Assembly: GCF_035046485.1 (NCBI RefSeq)
Contig: NC_085138.1
Coordinates: 41,327,464-41,391,463 of the forward strand
DNA length: 64,000 nucleotides
From: Aedes albopictus
Lineage: Eukaryota; Arthropoda; Insecta; Diptera; Culicidae
Reading direction: 5' to 3'
A model generated the notes under the pieces. That model was not told where the DNA came from. It searched no databases and was given only the letters and a program-made list of their open reading frames with translations. Shown one piece after another: positions 1 to 11,929 of this stretch (position 1 is the first letter of the stretch; each line of letters starts with the position of its first letter). Position numbers and translations under genes: made by a program.

Positions 1-260
1 CTTTAGCAGGTTGACTCTGTTTTGCAGGCTTCCTTCACCTTGATGTTAGGGTGGAAAGTTTAAAAACGGCCTTTTCGTTCGCAGCAATTGTTCCTTATAT
101 AGCTTGTGTTTGGTCTAGAGGTATCTAAGGGGCACCTCAATGCGGGCTTTAACACAAGATCGCCTGCCGTTTAATGTCCGTGTTAGGAGACGGCTTGTGT
201 GTTTTGTACTATGGATTGCTGCCCAAAATGGGCAGATCGCTATAAATGCATATCAGAGAC
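1..260. repeat. Diverged dispersed repeat, copy A (partner at 8240-8540)
   Basis: This stretch shares an ordered set of short matches with 8240-8540: GTTCGCAGCA, then GTCTAG followed by a leucine-codon-free G/T-rich stretch, then CCAAAATGGGCAG against CCGAAATGGCCTG, then CTATAAATG. Order and spacing are kept, so common descent is likely although the copies are well diverged. The CTATAAATG near the right end looks like a TATA element, which would fit an LTR or LINE promoter, but no termini were found and the family is not identified. Confidence 0.35.
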
Positions 261-957
261 AGATTTACAAACCAGAATATAACTTATATAATATAATATA
301 AAATAATGCGACCAAATTCAAACGTTACACACTGCAACAATGGAAGAATTTTCCACAAATTGAAGAATGCAATTCATGAAAAAAATCATAAAAATACTTC
401 ACAAGTGTGACATAAAACATACAGACCTGAAAGGGTTTTAAAGTACCTACGTTAGTTGGTTGGGTCGTTGGATGGAAAGTGTGCCTGAAATGTTGGGGGC
501 GAGGTTGATCATTTTCCAACAATAGCTTTGGTGGTATGTACACTCCAACAAATCCTCTCGAACTCGTGCAACGAAACAACCACACAGTTGGTGCACCAGC
601 ACCGAACGGAAACGGCTTTTTTATCAATCAATCAATCAAATTGTGATTGACGCGTCCTTATACGATTTGTATTTCCGGCGTGCTCTTAAGGTGGCTTGGC
701 TATAGAACACGATAGGTATTCGATTGTTCGGTTGAAGTGGACGACCCGATTGGCGATGTGACAATGACATCAAATAAAGTATGGTTGGAGCCATATGGCC
801 AGGTTCCCACACGATAGTACAGCTGAGGTTATGACCGGATCGATGTTTTCGAAGTTGCATCGATATCAATTTCAACAAAATTTTAAACCAGAGTATTTAA
901 ACTGATTTAATCTCTGCGACCTAGTCTTCCAGTTTTTTTTATTATTTTCCGTTCATA
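261..957. other. No gene or repeat recognised
   Basis: Moderately AT-rich sequence. Short open frames on the minus strand (325-627, 636-878) have no recognisable domain and no codon bias I can see. Nothing else stands out. Confidence 0.5.
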
Positions 958-960
958 ATG

Positions 961-1645
961 TCTTCTTGTCTTCTTGTCTTCTTGTCTTCTTGTCTTCTTG
1001 TCTTCTTGTCTTCTTGTCTTCTTGTCTTCTTGTCTTCTTGTCTTCTTGTCTTCTTGTCTTCTTGTCTTCTTGTCTTCTTGTCTTCTTGTCTTCTTGTCTT
1101 CTTGTCTTCTTGTCTTCTTGTCTTCTTGTCTTTTTGTCTTCTTGTCTTCTTGTCTTCTTGTCTTCTTGTCTTCTTGTCTTCTTGTCTTCTTGTCTTCTTG
1201 TCTTCTTGTCTTCTTGTCTTCTTGTCTTCTTGTCTTCTTGTCTTCTTGTCTTCTTGTCTTCTCGTCTTCTTGTCTTCTTGTCTTCTTGTCTTCTTGTCTT
1301 CTTGTCTTCTTGTCTTCTTGTCTTCTTGTCTTCTTGTCTTCTTGTCTTCTTGTCTTCTTGTCTTCTTGTCTTCTTGTCTTCTTGTCTTCTTGTCTTCTTG
1401 TCTTCTTGTCTTCTTGTCTTCTTGTCTTCTTGTCTTCTTGTCTTCTTGTCTTCTTGTCTTCTTGTCTTCTTGTCTTCTTGTCTTCTTGTCTTCTTGTCTT
1501 CTTGTCTTCTTGTCTTCTTGTCTTCTTGTCTTCTTGTCTTCTTGTCTTCTTGTCTTCTTGTCTTCTTGTCTTCTTGTCTTCTTGTCTTCTTGTCTTTTTG
1601 TCTTCTTGTCTTCTTGTCTTCTTGTCTTCATGTTTTCTTGTCTTC
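961..1645. repeat. 8-bp tandem satellite, about 85 units
   Basis: The unit TCTTCTTG is repeated head to tail almost without interruption for about 680 bp. Only a few point changes are visible (TCTTTTTG near 1130 and 1593, a C near 1263) and the array decays after about 1629. The array is pure polypyrimidine apart from the G on one strand. Because 8 is not a multiple of 3 and no stop arises in the unit, every frame on both strands is open (an SSCLLVFL repeat on plus, a KTRRQEDK repeat on minus). These are not genes. Confidence 0.97.
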
Positions 1646-3000
1646 ATTTCTTATTGTTGTCGTATTTTTTGTTTTTTTAGTTTTTGCATACTATTCCGTA
1701 GAACTGTTTCAGCTGTATGCACATTTTCCAAACAGAGTCATACGAATCCCATTCGGCCAATCATCCACAATAGGCCTATAATTGGCTAGGACTCGCAAAA
1801 TAACGCCCAGATCCTTCCCGGAACACACTTTGCACGATTCGATGCTTCCGATTTTACGCTCTCGCACGTAAAAGCAATCGCATTTCCGCGTAACCCCGGC
1901 CCGGCTCGTCCCTTTGCCCGGGTCAAATCCTGATTGAAGCTGGTCGACGTTATAAGCCGCACGCAACCTCCAATCGATGTTATTGTTATTTAAATGGAAG
2001 CATCTTTTGCCTTTTCTCCGAAATCGATTGTGCACGGTGGGACGGGGGTTGGTTGCTGTTGGATCGTATAGTGTTCGCCCGAACCGCGGAATTCCCTCCG
2101 TGTCTCGTCAAGTGCGTACCACGCACCAGGCAAGCTAGAAAAGTGCGAATTGGCACGTTCTGGGCTGTAACTGTGCCAACGCAACAACGGAAGACGGTTG
2201 ACGTCGTCGGTGGACCATCGCCGTTCCCCGTCGTAGAAGTAATCTGTGCTTCTGTGTACATATATGCGTCAGCTGGACGCGAACCAGGCTGTATTGTCAT
2301 GGTGAAATGACATCGCGCGGTCGCCGGGCGCTGGTTCAGCGAGATGCTGTCCTCGTCGGGGTTTCCTTTTGGTAAAGACAATTGGGTCTAAAGCACTGCA
2401 GCCGTTGGCGTAATTTGAACGTATCAACGCGTTGCACCCCGCTCTCTCCTAAGCGCAGGACTAGCATGTAACGAACGAGTAACGACGAGGACGACTACGC
2501 GCGCTCTGGTTGGTAGGTAGGTACTACGTACGGGATGGCACACTTCTGGGACAGCAAAGTCCCTCGTGACATGTTTCTAATGCGGTAATATATAATGAAA
2601 ATTTATATCTTCCACTGACAGCCGGGAGAATGGTTTCTTCGTTCGAGCCGAGCTTGGAGCTTTTCCCACCACCATCATCGACGACGACGACGACGACGGC
2701 AACGGCGATGGTCGAGGGCCCGCTTCTGTTGTTCGGTTTGGGTTAGGGAGGCTGCGATGGCTACAATGTAGGTACGACGACGCATGGATTGGTCTGTTGT
2801 GTACAGTTGGGCTTTCGGGCAAATACGGCCAGACAATGAACGTGGGACAAGCCGGACGAGCCAGCAATTCGCAACGGGTCAATTGTCATAAGCGTTCCCT
2901 GGTGTATTTTTTGTCCAGGAGGTTGCGAACCCACCTAAAGTGATGGGATTCGGTTGACTGCTGCCAGTGGAATCAAAATGTCATCGGCATCACAAATCAG
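1646..3000. other. Complex low-repeat sequence, no gene recognised
   Basis: GC-richer than the surroundings and without the repeat families seen elsewhere. It holds a short (CGA)n run near 2678-2699. Overlapping open frames on both strands around 1990-2380 and 2577-2882 look like chance frames in GC-rich DNA; no domain is recognisable. It could be surviving single-copy intergenic or intronic sequence. Confidence 0.4.
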
Positions 3001-4366
3001 CTTGAACCGATTTTATGATTTAAATGTTTAGTCGAGTAGATCAGCGGGGTGGAATCTATCACTCGGGTACTAAATTGCAATTGCACAGCAGAAACGTCTA
3101 AGCGCCGTCATGCGCATTTACTTATTACCTCATCTAGCTCATAGATGTCTAGATTTGGGCGTGAGCATTTTCAATCTTTAGAATGAAGTTAGTCAATGTA
3201 AGTGATGAAATCGAAGGTACTGATTGCCACTAGCTTTTGTAAACTTTCTGTGCAATTTATTAGTGTGGAACCTTGATTGTACTACTCTGCGCATAAATCT
3301 TTTTAAAAAGTTTTCAGCTATTGTCATCCCTCCCGCAACTTGACAGATGGGCACTGTTTCGCGTACCTACTTGCAAATCGCAGATGTCGCTACTGTTCGT
3401 AAACAACGGGTCCATCCTTCACTGACGCAACAATTTTTGTCCTTGCGAAAACATCTTTTTGTTTCGTGGTTAGTGGAAACCAACAAGAGGCTAGCGTTTC
3501 GTATCAAAAGGACGTATTCAACAGAAGCGCAAAAACTAATGTTCGTTAAATTGAAATTATGTTGATTTTTCTTTTTGTTGTTGTAAGAATTGTAATAAAA
3601 GCACATGTTTAAACGGTCTTCCATATTAATTGGTGACTGCGCATGCTAGACCATACCGAAGATCAAACTCGAAAAAAAAAACATCTGTTGTTTTTAACTT
3701 CCATTTTGACTAAGCCACCAGATATGTAGCTTTAAAATGTTAGCATAAGTAACCTAATTTATTACTTGCTGGTGCTTAATAACCGCACTACAGAAGAAAA
3801 CATGAGTTTCTTATTAATTTTATGAAAGCCGATTACTTTGCCTTAACTTGTTTTATAGATATTATTTTCGTTTCTAGTAAACAAATTCATTATGCCGCAC
3901 TTAATTTGCATTTATCTACCATAAAAAAATTGGAAACAACAAATAAATGTTTCTGTTTAATGTTCTAATATTTTTTGTTCGGTTTGTTATTGTCGGCTTT
4001 CGTCCTTTTCAAAAGTAGCGCTTGCCGCTTTGAATCTGACAGTACCACCCGGACCAAAATTTTTAGGTACGCTGACGTTGTTCGGCAGCTGTCAAAAAGC
4101 TCCCGGGTTGGCTATTGTTCTTATACGAAGAAGTTGTTCAGATCCATTCTGTGTCTACTTACAAGTTTTTTAAGAGATATCTCTGGTGTTTTCTTATTCC
4201 TTCAGCGATTTAATCTTGGGATCCCTTTCGGGATTTCTCCTGGGGTTCCTTCAGAGATTCTTCCAGGTTTCTGTCCTGATTTTTTGTTCTGACACTCCAT
4301 AATAAAGTTCTCCCCGAGATTCCTTAATTGTTCCTTAATTTACCCAACCTTAGTTCAGAGATACAC
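3001..4366. other. AT-rich sequence without recognised features
   Basis: No domain-bearing frame, no clear inverted repeat and no tandem array seen. From about 4200 a few units of the GGATTTCTCC/GGGATTCC type appear, which is the repeat family that dominates 20.6-25.9 kb. Confidence 0.4.
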
Positions 4367-4368
4367 TA

Positions 4369-4691
4369 CCCGGGTAGAGGTGAAATATTGACGATCAAAA
4401 CGTGATATTGGTTTGATTGATATAAGAGATAAAAGATCTGGAAATAATATCTGAAAAATGTGCCTGGAACATCTGAACAATATCAAAATTTGATATTACA
4501 AGATCAAACGAATAGCTTGCTGCTATTGGTTAGATCTTACAAGATCTAATTATGATCTGATGATGATGTTCCAGGAGTAAATATTAGATATTATTTTCAG
4601 ATCTTTTATCTCTTATATCAATCAAACCAATATCACATTTTGATCTCAATATCAAAATATGCAATTATTGCGCTCTTATCCTCTACCCGGA
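4369..4691. mobile_element. TA-flanked MITE with arms of about 150 bp
   Basis: The ends are inverted copies (CCCGGGTAGAGG at the left, CCTCTACCCGGA at the right) and are flanked by TA at 4367-4368 and 4692-4693. The arms stay similar inward for about 150 bp, including the shared run GATATTGGTTTGATTGATAT, so the element is nearly a full foldback. A TA duplication is the hallmark of the Tc1/mariner group; the family is inferred from that alone. No coding capacity. Confidence 0.85.
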
Positions 4692-4799
4692 TAAACATTT
4701 TTTATGCACCTTTCTTAATGTCCTACATATAAAAAGAAGAGCTTTACTCAGTACCAACATTGTGCATAACAAAGTGTTATAATAACGGTAACTATGGCA

Positions 4800-5040
4800 A
4801 AAGCGGCCAGGGGACGTTTATAGGGGTGAGCAAAGGGGGATTGCAGGGACGTTTTCTGAGACCCAAGAGGATTTAGCGGGGTATCAGGAGATTTCAAGTT
4901 CATCTCAGCCTCAGGGAGCTTCAGAAGGTTCCAGGGGTTCTCATGGGCGCTTCGTGGAGTCTAAGGGGATTCAAGGGGAGTTCCAGCGTGTCTCAGAGGA
5001 GTTTAAAGGGGTCTCAATGGCGTCTCAGTGGGACTCAGGA
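4800..5040 (+). repeat. TCAGGGG-type degenerate repeat block (G-rich strand on plus)
   Basis: Runs of TTTCAGGGG, TCTCAGGGG and CGTTT recur every 20-30 bp with imperfect spacing. The same family recurs at 5470-5650, 6540-6650, 6995-7910, 8590-9245, 13125-13570 and 15060-16040. Open frames crossing it are artefacts. Confidence 0.7.
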
Positions 5041-5465
5041 GCAGATATGCCAGATATACAGATTTTTCTGTATTATACAGATTTTTAGCCTTCTATACAG
5101 ACAAGATACAGAGTACAGAAAAATACAGATTTTTAGAATGTGATACAGATTTCTCCAGAAAACATAAAATTTTAAGTTATTTTCAATTCATTTAATGAAA
5201 ACTTTGTAAATTTCTGCTTAATCTCTAAAGAATTTATCAATTTTTTTACATTTTCACACATATTTCAGAAAATCAATACAAGTAAAAATTAAAAACCGTC
5301 TAACAGTAGTACATTTTTTTAGTTTCTATTGAAATCTACAACTCTCGGTGTCTAATATCCCCTAAAATATGACGATTCAGAAAAATCTGTACTAACCAAA
5401 CATCTGAAAAAAATCTACGCTTCATACAGAATTTTGAAAATTTTGTATGGATAAAAATCTACAAG
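5041..5465. repeat. AT-rich segment with ACAGATTTTT motifs in both orientations
   Basis: ACAGATTTTTCTG near 5058 is mirrored by CAGAAAAATCTGT near 5380, and TACAGATTTTT recurs four times at the left. The segment interrupts the G-rich repeat block on both sides, so it may be a small inserted element, but precise termini and a target duplication were not found. Confidence 0.35.
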
Positions 5466-5469
5466 AGGG

Positions 5470-5650
5470 ATGAGGTACTGAGATGGCCTTTCCTTTAAGG
5501 GGTCTTAGGTGCATTTCAGGGGATCCGAAGGAGATTGAGGGGGAAGTAAATCAGGTCTCAGGGATGTTTCAGAGGATAACAGGGGCACTTTAATGGATCA
5601 CAGAGGCGTTTCAGGGGTTCTCAGGGGCGTTTAATTCAGCGAACCATTCA
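5470..5650 (+). repeat. TCAGGGG-type repeat block, continued
   Basis: It resumes after the AT-rich segment, with the same motifs and the same strand as 4800-5040. This supports the idea that 5041-5465 was inserted into one block. Confidence 0.6.
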
Positions 5651-6539
5651 GAACTTCCCAGGTAAAAATATTATGCTGTACAAACGTTTATCTAACAATT
5701 TTAAATCAGCCTTTGTTTTAACAAGAGCTGAGCACAAGAGGTACAATCCTTTATTCAGCTCCTAAGCATCTAATTTTGGTGATTTTATTCAACCTTTAGC
5801 TGATTTGAGGTTCATTGAAAGGCTATTTCAAGGCATAATATGCGCTTAATGAGTAATCAATCAAATGTATTAACTGGAAATGGAACTTGGACCTCATGGT
5901 TTATAGACACTCACCTTAGCACCTACACCACATACAATTGTATACGTGCACTCAAAAATAAGCGAATTACTTGTTGTGTCTGAATAGTCAAGAACATAAG
6001 TTGAACTAAGCATGTATTGCAGCTGAAGAAGCAATATAGACTTCCTAAAAACATTATCATTATTATTATTATTATTATTATTAGCTTTATTAGGGAGATT
6101 TTCAGCCCGAGGCTGGTTCATCTCCCCCCCTAAAAACATGGTTTGGTCAGCTGTCAAAAATTATTTGATTTAAGTTTGAGCAACAGATGGTTAATTCTGT
6201 ATATTGGTGTATGTTTTAAGTCTGGTTACAAAGATGAATAAAATTCTATTCAATTTGATATTCGGCCGTATTTGTATTGCTGAAACTCCTGTAACTCCGA
6301 AACTTCTCTGAAACCACCGTGAATCTCACCTGAGAGCCTTGAAGCGCAATAAAAACCTTCTTTGAAACCTTTCTGAAACGCCAAGATGTCACTGATGAAA
6401 ATAAGAGGTAAACTATCGATTGTATAAAGATCGGCTAAAGCAGGACCTCGTGACTATAGAGTAAATGATTGCTTGAATAACTCACTTTGCTACAATCTGC
6501 CCTTAAACCTTGTTCCGATACTTTACAGCGACTTTCCAG
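5651..6539. other. AT-rich sequence with an (ATT)n microsatellite
   Basis: A run of ATT triplets lies at about 6050-6082. Otherwise no gene, inverted repeat or tandem array is recognised. A few units of the complementary C-rich repeat family appear near 6290-6390. Confidence 0.5.
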
Positions 6540-6994
6540 GTTTAGATGGCTTCAGGGGCGTTTTCTGGGGTTTCGGAGGGTCTCAGGTGTGTTACTGGGG
6601 GTCCAAAGGGGTTTCAGAGAGTTTTGTGTGGCATTTCACGACGTCTCAGGATTAAGATGAAGATTAGGATGCAGAAATTATGATGAAGAAATATTTCGAA
6701 GGTTAGTGTGTTAGTGCGAAAAAGTTGGTAAGATCCGCAACCTTTCCTTTTAGCAACTTCTTCTCTCCAAGGGGTAATCTTGTTCATTCACACTGTAACC
6801 CTCAACGTGTGTAATGTGGAAGTTGTTGGCTGCAACAGCACCAGGATCTGCGACGCTGTGTTTGCATCAATTTTCTACTAATGCGAAAAATTTACTTTGT
6901 AAAATATTACCTCGTAATCTGCATGAAAAGCAAAAGATATTCAATAACAATGACAACGGCGCCTGGTGGGAATTTGGCGCTTATAGGAGAGAGC
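6540..6994. other. Short G-rich repeat patch, then featureless sequence
   Basis: 6540-6650 carries several TCAGGGG-type units. 6660-6994 has no recognisable feature. Confidence 0.4.
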
Positions 6995-7910
6995 TTAAAC
7001 AAGCTTCAGGGACGTTTAAAGGGATTTCAGGATATTCCGGGGGCTCTCAGGGCTACTTCAGAGAGTACTTGGGACGTTTAAGGGGGTCTTAAAGGGTTCC
7101 AGGATGGTTCAAGGGGTTGGCTGGAGCATTTCAGGAGATTCCATGGATTTTAGGGGATCTTTGGGGATTGCCATGGTGGTTTCCGGGAGTTATCAGGGGC
7201 ACTTCAGGGAGTTTCAAAGGATCTCAGTTAGTCCCATAAGCTCTTAGGGGCTTTTCAGGAGGATCCAGAGGGCTCCAGGAGGTCTCAGGGGCGTGTCAGG
7301 GTGTTTCAATGGGAGTCCTTGAGATCACCTTAAAATCCTCTCAAACACTATAAAATGCCCCTGAGACAACCCTGGAAGCTTCTGAGTCCCTCAGAAACGA
7401 ATCTGAGACCACCCAAGACCCCCAAAAACCATCTGAACCTCTGAAAATCCCCTGAAACCTTTTGGAGCTCCCACAAACCCCCAAAATGCCACTGAAACGC
7501 TAATAAGATCCCCTTGAGCTCCCCTGACTCCCATTGAGACTCTTTGAAATGCCTCCGAGACCTCCTGAACGCCCTTTAGATTTTATGGGACGCCCCTGAG
7601 ACTCCCTGAGATTCTCTGAACCCTCTAAACGCTTCTGTAAACCCTCGGGAGCCACCATGGTAACCCCCTATGAGGACTCATGTAATCCCCTGAAACGCTT
7701 ATCAGTTCTCTTAGGGCTCCCCTGAGAACCCATCGAAGCCCTATCAAACCCACTAAAATCCCTTGAAAACCTCTTGAAAAATGTCTGAGACCTCCTAGGA
7801 CCTACCTGATACCTAGTGAGATTCTCTCAAAATCCCTAGAAGCCCTTTTGGAACCCCTCACTGATGTCCTCTGAAACCCCCTCCAGTGCCTCTGAAGCCA
7901 TCACAACATC
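6995..7910. repeat. Strand-switching TCAGGGG / CCCCTGA repeat block
   Basis: From 6995 to about 7310 the plus strand is G-rich (TTTCAGGGG, TCTCAGGGG). From about 7311 to 7910 it is C-rich (CCCTGAGAC, CCCTGAAAC). The block is therefore one repeat family in inverted orientation about an axis near 7310. The copies are too diverged to call true transposon arms. Confidence 0.65.
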
Positions 7911-8239
7911 CGAGGCCGTTAAGTCGCGTTTTTTTCGAAATAACGCCCACAAGATTGAATGCGTCATAATATCATATGTTCGGACATTATACCCCAAAAA
8001 ATGTGCCATAATGTCCTGGGACATAATGGCCTCGGACGTTATGATACTGCGTCGACGTATTGTAACCTCTATTACGAAAAAATAATGAAGCACTACAAAT
8101 GCACATAAAAATATAACATATTATAGAAATGTGTAATAAATTAGGGCATCACCTAGGGCATCACACTTGGACAAATACAACACAGAACATAAATTTTGCC
8201 CTATTAACCTAGTGGATAACAATTTTCGATGACAGGATG
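7911..8239. other. No gene recognised
   Basis: A locally CG-containing patch (about 7910-8080) has GGCCGTTAAG and the related GGCCTCGGACGTTATG in direct orientation. Open frames on both strands here have no domain. Confidence 0.35.
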
Positions 8240-8540
8240 ACGAGGTTTCTTTAATGTTATTGGTCCATCAGTCAATCCTATAATCGTTTTTTCTCTGGCA
8301 GGTTGCCTTTTGTTCGCAGCATTAGTTGCTTTCATTGCTTGCGTTTTGTCTAGGAATTTCTAATCCTAAGAGGCATTCGGGTTTCATCACTAGAGTGCTA
8401 TAACTTGAAGTCTGTGCCAGGGAAAGGTTTACATCTCTAGTACTTAATCACGGCCCGAAATGGCCTGAATGTTGGCAAGCGAAATAGGATTGCGGGCCTC
8501 TATTATGCCAGTGCCCTATAAATGTGCATTAATACTAGGG
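8240..8540. repeat. Diverged dispersed repeat, copy B (partner at 1-260)
   Basis: Ordered short matches to 1-260, including GTTCGCAGCA, TTTTGTCTAGG, the CGAAATGGCC segment and a terminal CTATAAATG. The family is not identified. Confidence 0.35.
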
Positions 8541-8589
8541 GAATATTTACTAGTTGAAATAGCACATTTAACACAAAAATAAAACTTGT

Positions 8590-9245
8590 ATTTAATACCT
8601 CCTGAAACTCCCTTTAGACGCCCTGGGATCTCCTGAAACGTCCAGGAGCTGTGACGCTTCCCTGATTCTATTGAACAGGGGAGTTTCAGGGGTCTCAGGA
8701 GGTTTTGCTGGGATCCCGGGTGTTCTTAAAATCGGTTCAGGGGGTCTCAGGGGCTTTCAGGGCAGTCTCTGTGCAATTTTAGGGTGTTTCGGAGAAATTT
8801 CAGGACTCCCAGGGGGTCCCACGTGGTAACAGTGGTGTTTTAGGGGTTTGAGAGGATATCAGAGGGATTCAAGGAATCACAGGAGATCTATGGGCGTTTC
8901 GGAGATCCTCAGGTTCAAAGGGTTCCTTAAGGAGCACATGGAGATCTCAGAGGCACTTTAGCCAGATTCGGTGGCTCTTCATGAGATCTTACAGGATTTC
9001 AAGGGAACACAAGAGATTTCAGGGGCGTTTCGAGAGGTCTCAGGAGAATTCAGGGGCATTTCAGGGGGGATTTCGGAGGCTCTCAGGGGAGTTTTAGGTG
9101 GGGTTTTAAACAGTGTTTTAAGTATGGCTTGAGTCCCTTTGAAAAGTTCTTCAAACCTCTGAAATAAATCTCAAACCTTCTGAAGTCTCCTGCAATCTCT
9201 CTGAAGCGCACCAAATTTCCCTGGAGCCCCCCAAGGCACCCCTAA
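8590..9245. repeat. TCAGGGG-type block switching C-rich, G-rich, C-rich
   Basis: About 8597-8680 is C-rich, 8680-9115 is G-rich (TTTCAGGGG, TCTCAGGGG) and 9130-9245 is C-rich again. Orientation changes twice within 650 bp. Confidence 0.6.
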
Positions 9246-10344
9246 AAATCCAGCCCATGGCATAAAAAGAGGTTCTAGTGTAACAAACGAGTAAACAGTG
9301 GGTGCTAGTGCACCACGTAACCTTATTACTCGGAACTGTATATGTACTAAATACCACTGTTCCTAATCTTAATCGAAGAGATTCTTGTAAGGGTAATTGC
9401 CTGTTACCAATTAGGGATTGCAGTTTCAGGTTAAAACGGCTCTTAAACCGTTGCTCTTCTAGATTTTAAAATCACATCGTCCATCGAGAAATATCAAAAT
9501 CATGCTTAACTAGTTCAACGGGTCATGTAAATACATCAATTGTACTTTAAGGTTGACAGAAGGCTTTAGTGAACCTACAAAAGTGCATCTTCAAGCTCAT
9601 CTTGAAGTGCTGTACCTTATAGACTTTCTTTATATGCTTCACCATCCGAATATAATTTATGACACTTTGCTGTCACTAAATGCTTTATGAGTCCCAAAGC
9701 CAACCAGATAGTCCGGGTAAGTACGTATAGCAGAGGTGCAACTGCACCTGCTTCGATCCTCGAAAGCCGAACGACTGGCAGCCAAAGCGAAAGCAATTGT
9801 GAATGGGCGACAGCTCCATTCCAGGTCCTACCACCGTGCATCGTAGCTCCCCAAGGAATGCGCTCCCAATTCAACAACCGAGCACAAAAGAAAACGAGGA
9901 TAATACCTGCGCAAAATGATACTTGATTTTGTTGATATCATAAATAATAATCACAATACGCCACCACGGTGGCACGGTGCAGATGGCACTGCAGATGACG
10001 ATGGCCATCAAGGGACGACGATTGGCAACGTTCCTCCGTAAGGATGGAGGAATTTCACGTGCGATAATGCACACGATTCACACGCATTATGAGCACAACG
10101 ATGACTTCAATGGTTTCCCTTTTCCTCGGCATGTAGGTATGTACCTACCTTCCGCGCGGGGAACTGCAATGATGTAGAACAATTTGATCGACATTTATCA
10201 TATGTAGTTGAATAGGAACAGATGAGCGTGAAATTGCAGCGAGTTTGTCAGGATGGGCAGGCGGCTTGTAAGCTCGGATAGGACCGACGACGCACGGTTG
10301 AGCGATGATTTATTACCGTCCAGCTAAGATACAGCACATTAAAA
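9246..10344. other. Complex low-repeat sequence, no gene recognised
   Basis: About 9620-10180 is GC-richer and free of the common repeats. Overlapping frames on both strands (9617-9877, 9687-9926, 9871-10177) carry no recognisable domain. It may be single-copy non-coding DNA. Confidence 0.35.
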
Positions 10345-10630
10345 CCGCTCAGCACTAAAATGTGTAAGCCCTACTCATAAGTGCATAATTTCCAGACCAC
10401 ACAAAAGTGTGTTACAGTTACACATTCTCAAAAACAGCTCGTACACTCGTCTAGATGCAAAATGTCGATATTTTTTGATTTCCAAGGTCAATAGTAAACC
10501 TAGCTAGGTTGCTGTACAAAATTTTTTGCGAATTTAACGATTTTGCGGACACATGAGCTGATTTTGTGAAAGTGCAAGGGTTACACATTTTTGGTGTTGT
10601 CTGGAAATTATGCACTTTAGTGCTGAGCGG
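10345..10630. mobile_element. MITE with CCGCTCAGCACTA termini
   Basis: The left end CCGCTCAGCACTA is mirrored by TAGTGCTGAGCGG at the right. Inward, GTGCATAATTTCCAGAC at the left matches GTCTGGAAATTATGCAC at the right. The left arm carries an extra piece of about 20 bp near 10358-10377. No clear target duplication was found, so the superfamily is open. Non-coding. Confidence 0.75.
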
Positions 10631-11450
10631 CGTTAGCGTGAGGCTGTCGAATCAAATCCCGTGGTTGATAGATTTATTGCGTTAGCAGTGGTGCAGATGG
10701 TGGATTTGTGAATGAGTTCGCCAGTTCTAAGCAATAGATGGATGCATCGATTGTAGTTAGCGCATTGTTAACTTGTCATGAAGTTGTGCATTTGTAGGGC
10801 AGTGCGAACAAAGGTTCAATTAGGTAGATTAGATTGAACCAGAAGAGGAATTTCAATCTGCAACAAAAAGCCCAGCTAGAGGTAATTTTGATATCAAAAG
10901 TAAATTATTTATAACGAAAATTCAGAATTGGACTTTAGGTACTAAAACCAGGAAATGAAATATAAAAACGCAAAAAGCTTCAAGCAAGTAAGCTCTTGGC
11001 ATCAACAACCATGGATTTTGACAAAACTAATGACAGAGACCCTAGAGAAATTATAAGAAGAATTAGGAAGACTTCTTCGAGAAATTTCTAGTGCAATTGT
11101 TGAGGTCGTTTCTGCGAAAGCTCCATCGATAATTTCTAGCAAAATCTGCAAGATTCGCGGAAGAATTTAACGTGGCAAACATAAGAATTTGTGACAACCA
11201 AAATATTTTTTTCAACAAAATTCATGAATCAATTTCAGGCAAATTTTCATTCATAAATGGGAATCTTAAAGCTTATATCCGCAAAAATCGGAACACGGTA
11301 ATATATTTGTTATGGATTCCAGAAAATAGCTCAAATTTGGCTTGAAAACATCTTTGCATGCATTAATTTTATCTGCAAAATTTCATGTAAATCAATGCAT
11401 TACTTTTTGTTGTAATAATGGAACAGAAGAACATGAGCTAATGAGTTTTG
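10631..11450. other. AT-rich sequence, no feature recognised
   Basis: No domain-bearing open frame, inverted repeat or tandem array seen. Confidence 0.45.
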
Positions 11451-11454
11451 TACA

Positions 11455-11880
11455 GTAAATGGAATTTGATTGTGTTTAGAGCAGTTGGAGTGTTTTAGAT
11501 AAGGAATAAGGTTGGTTTAAGGCAATTAAGTTGCAAGTGGAGTTAAGAGGAGTTTAGGACGTGCTCAGGGGGAGGAGGGGGGCAATGAGGAGGAATGGGA
11601 TCGGTTTGGGGCTGCTTAAGGTTTCCTTAGAACTTTCTTGAGCATAAATCATCGGATCTACATGCATAACTAGTGAGCTTGATGATTGAATAAAAGTCAT
11701 GCTTACACAGCCTCATACAACTTGCCGAGATCGGCTGTGCAAATTTCGGTTAAAGTTCATTTGCTGAATCTCGGCTAAACACTTGACGTTTGCAGTTTGA
11801 ATATTTCAGTTTAATTTAGGTTGCTGAGCACACGGCTGTGCAGATCTCGGCAAAAGAATGGAAATTAGCCGAGCTCAACT
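11455..11880. repeat. Dispersed repeat related to 62020-62440
   Basis: GGAATTTGATTGTGTTTAGA then GCAGTTGGAGT at the left matches GAATTTGATTGTGTTCAGGG then GCAGTTGGAGT near 62030. Further right both copies have CATCGGATCTAC and CTTACACAGCC / CTCACACAGCC in the same order. 11740-11880 adds a locally repeated GGCTGTGCA-ATCTCGG motif. The family is not identified. Confidence 0.5.
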
Positions 11881-11929
11881 AAGTGTATACAATTGTAAAC
11901 AGTCTTGAACGTCTTTTATTTATTCTGGA

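Noticed and set aside
907..1789. Several long open frames (229-271 codons) on both strands
   Set aside because: All are produced by an 8-bp repeat without stops; peptides are pure KTRRQEDK or SSCLLVFL repeats.
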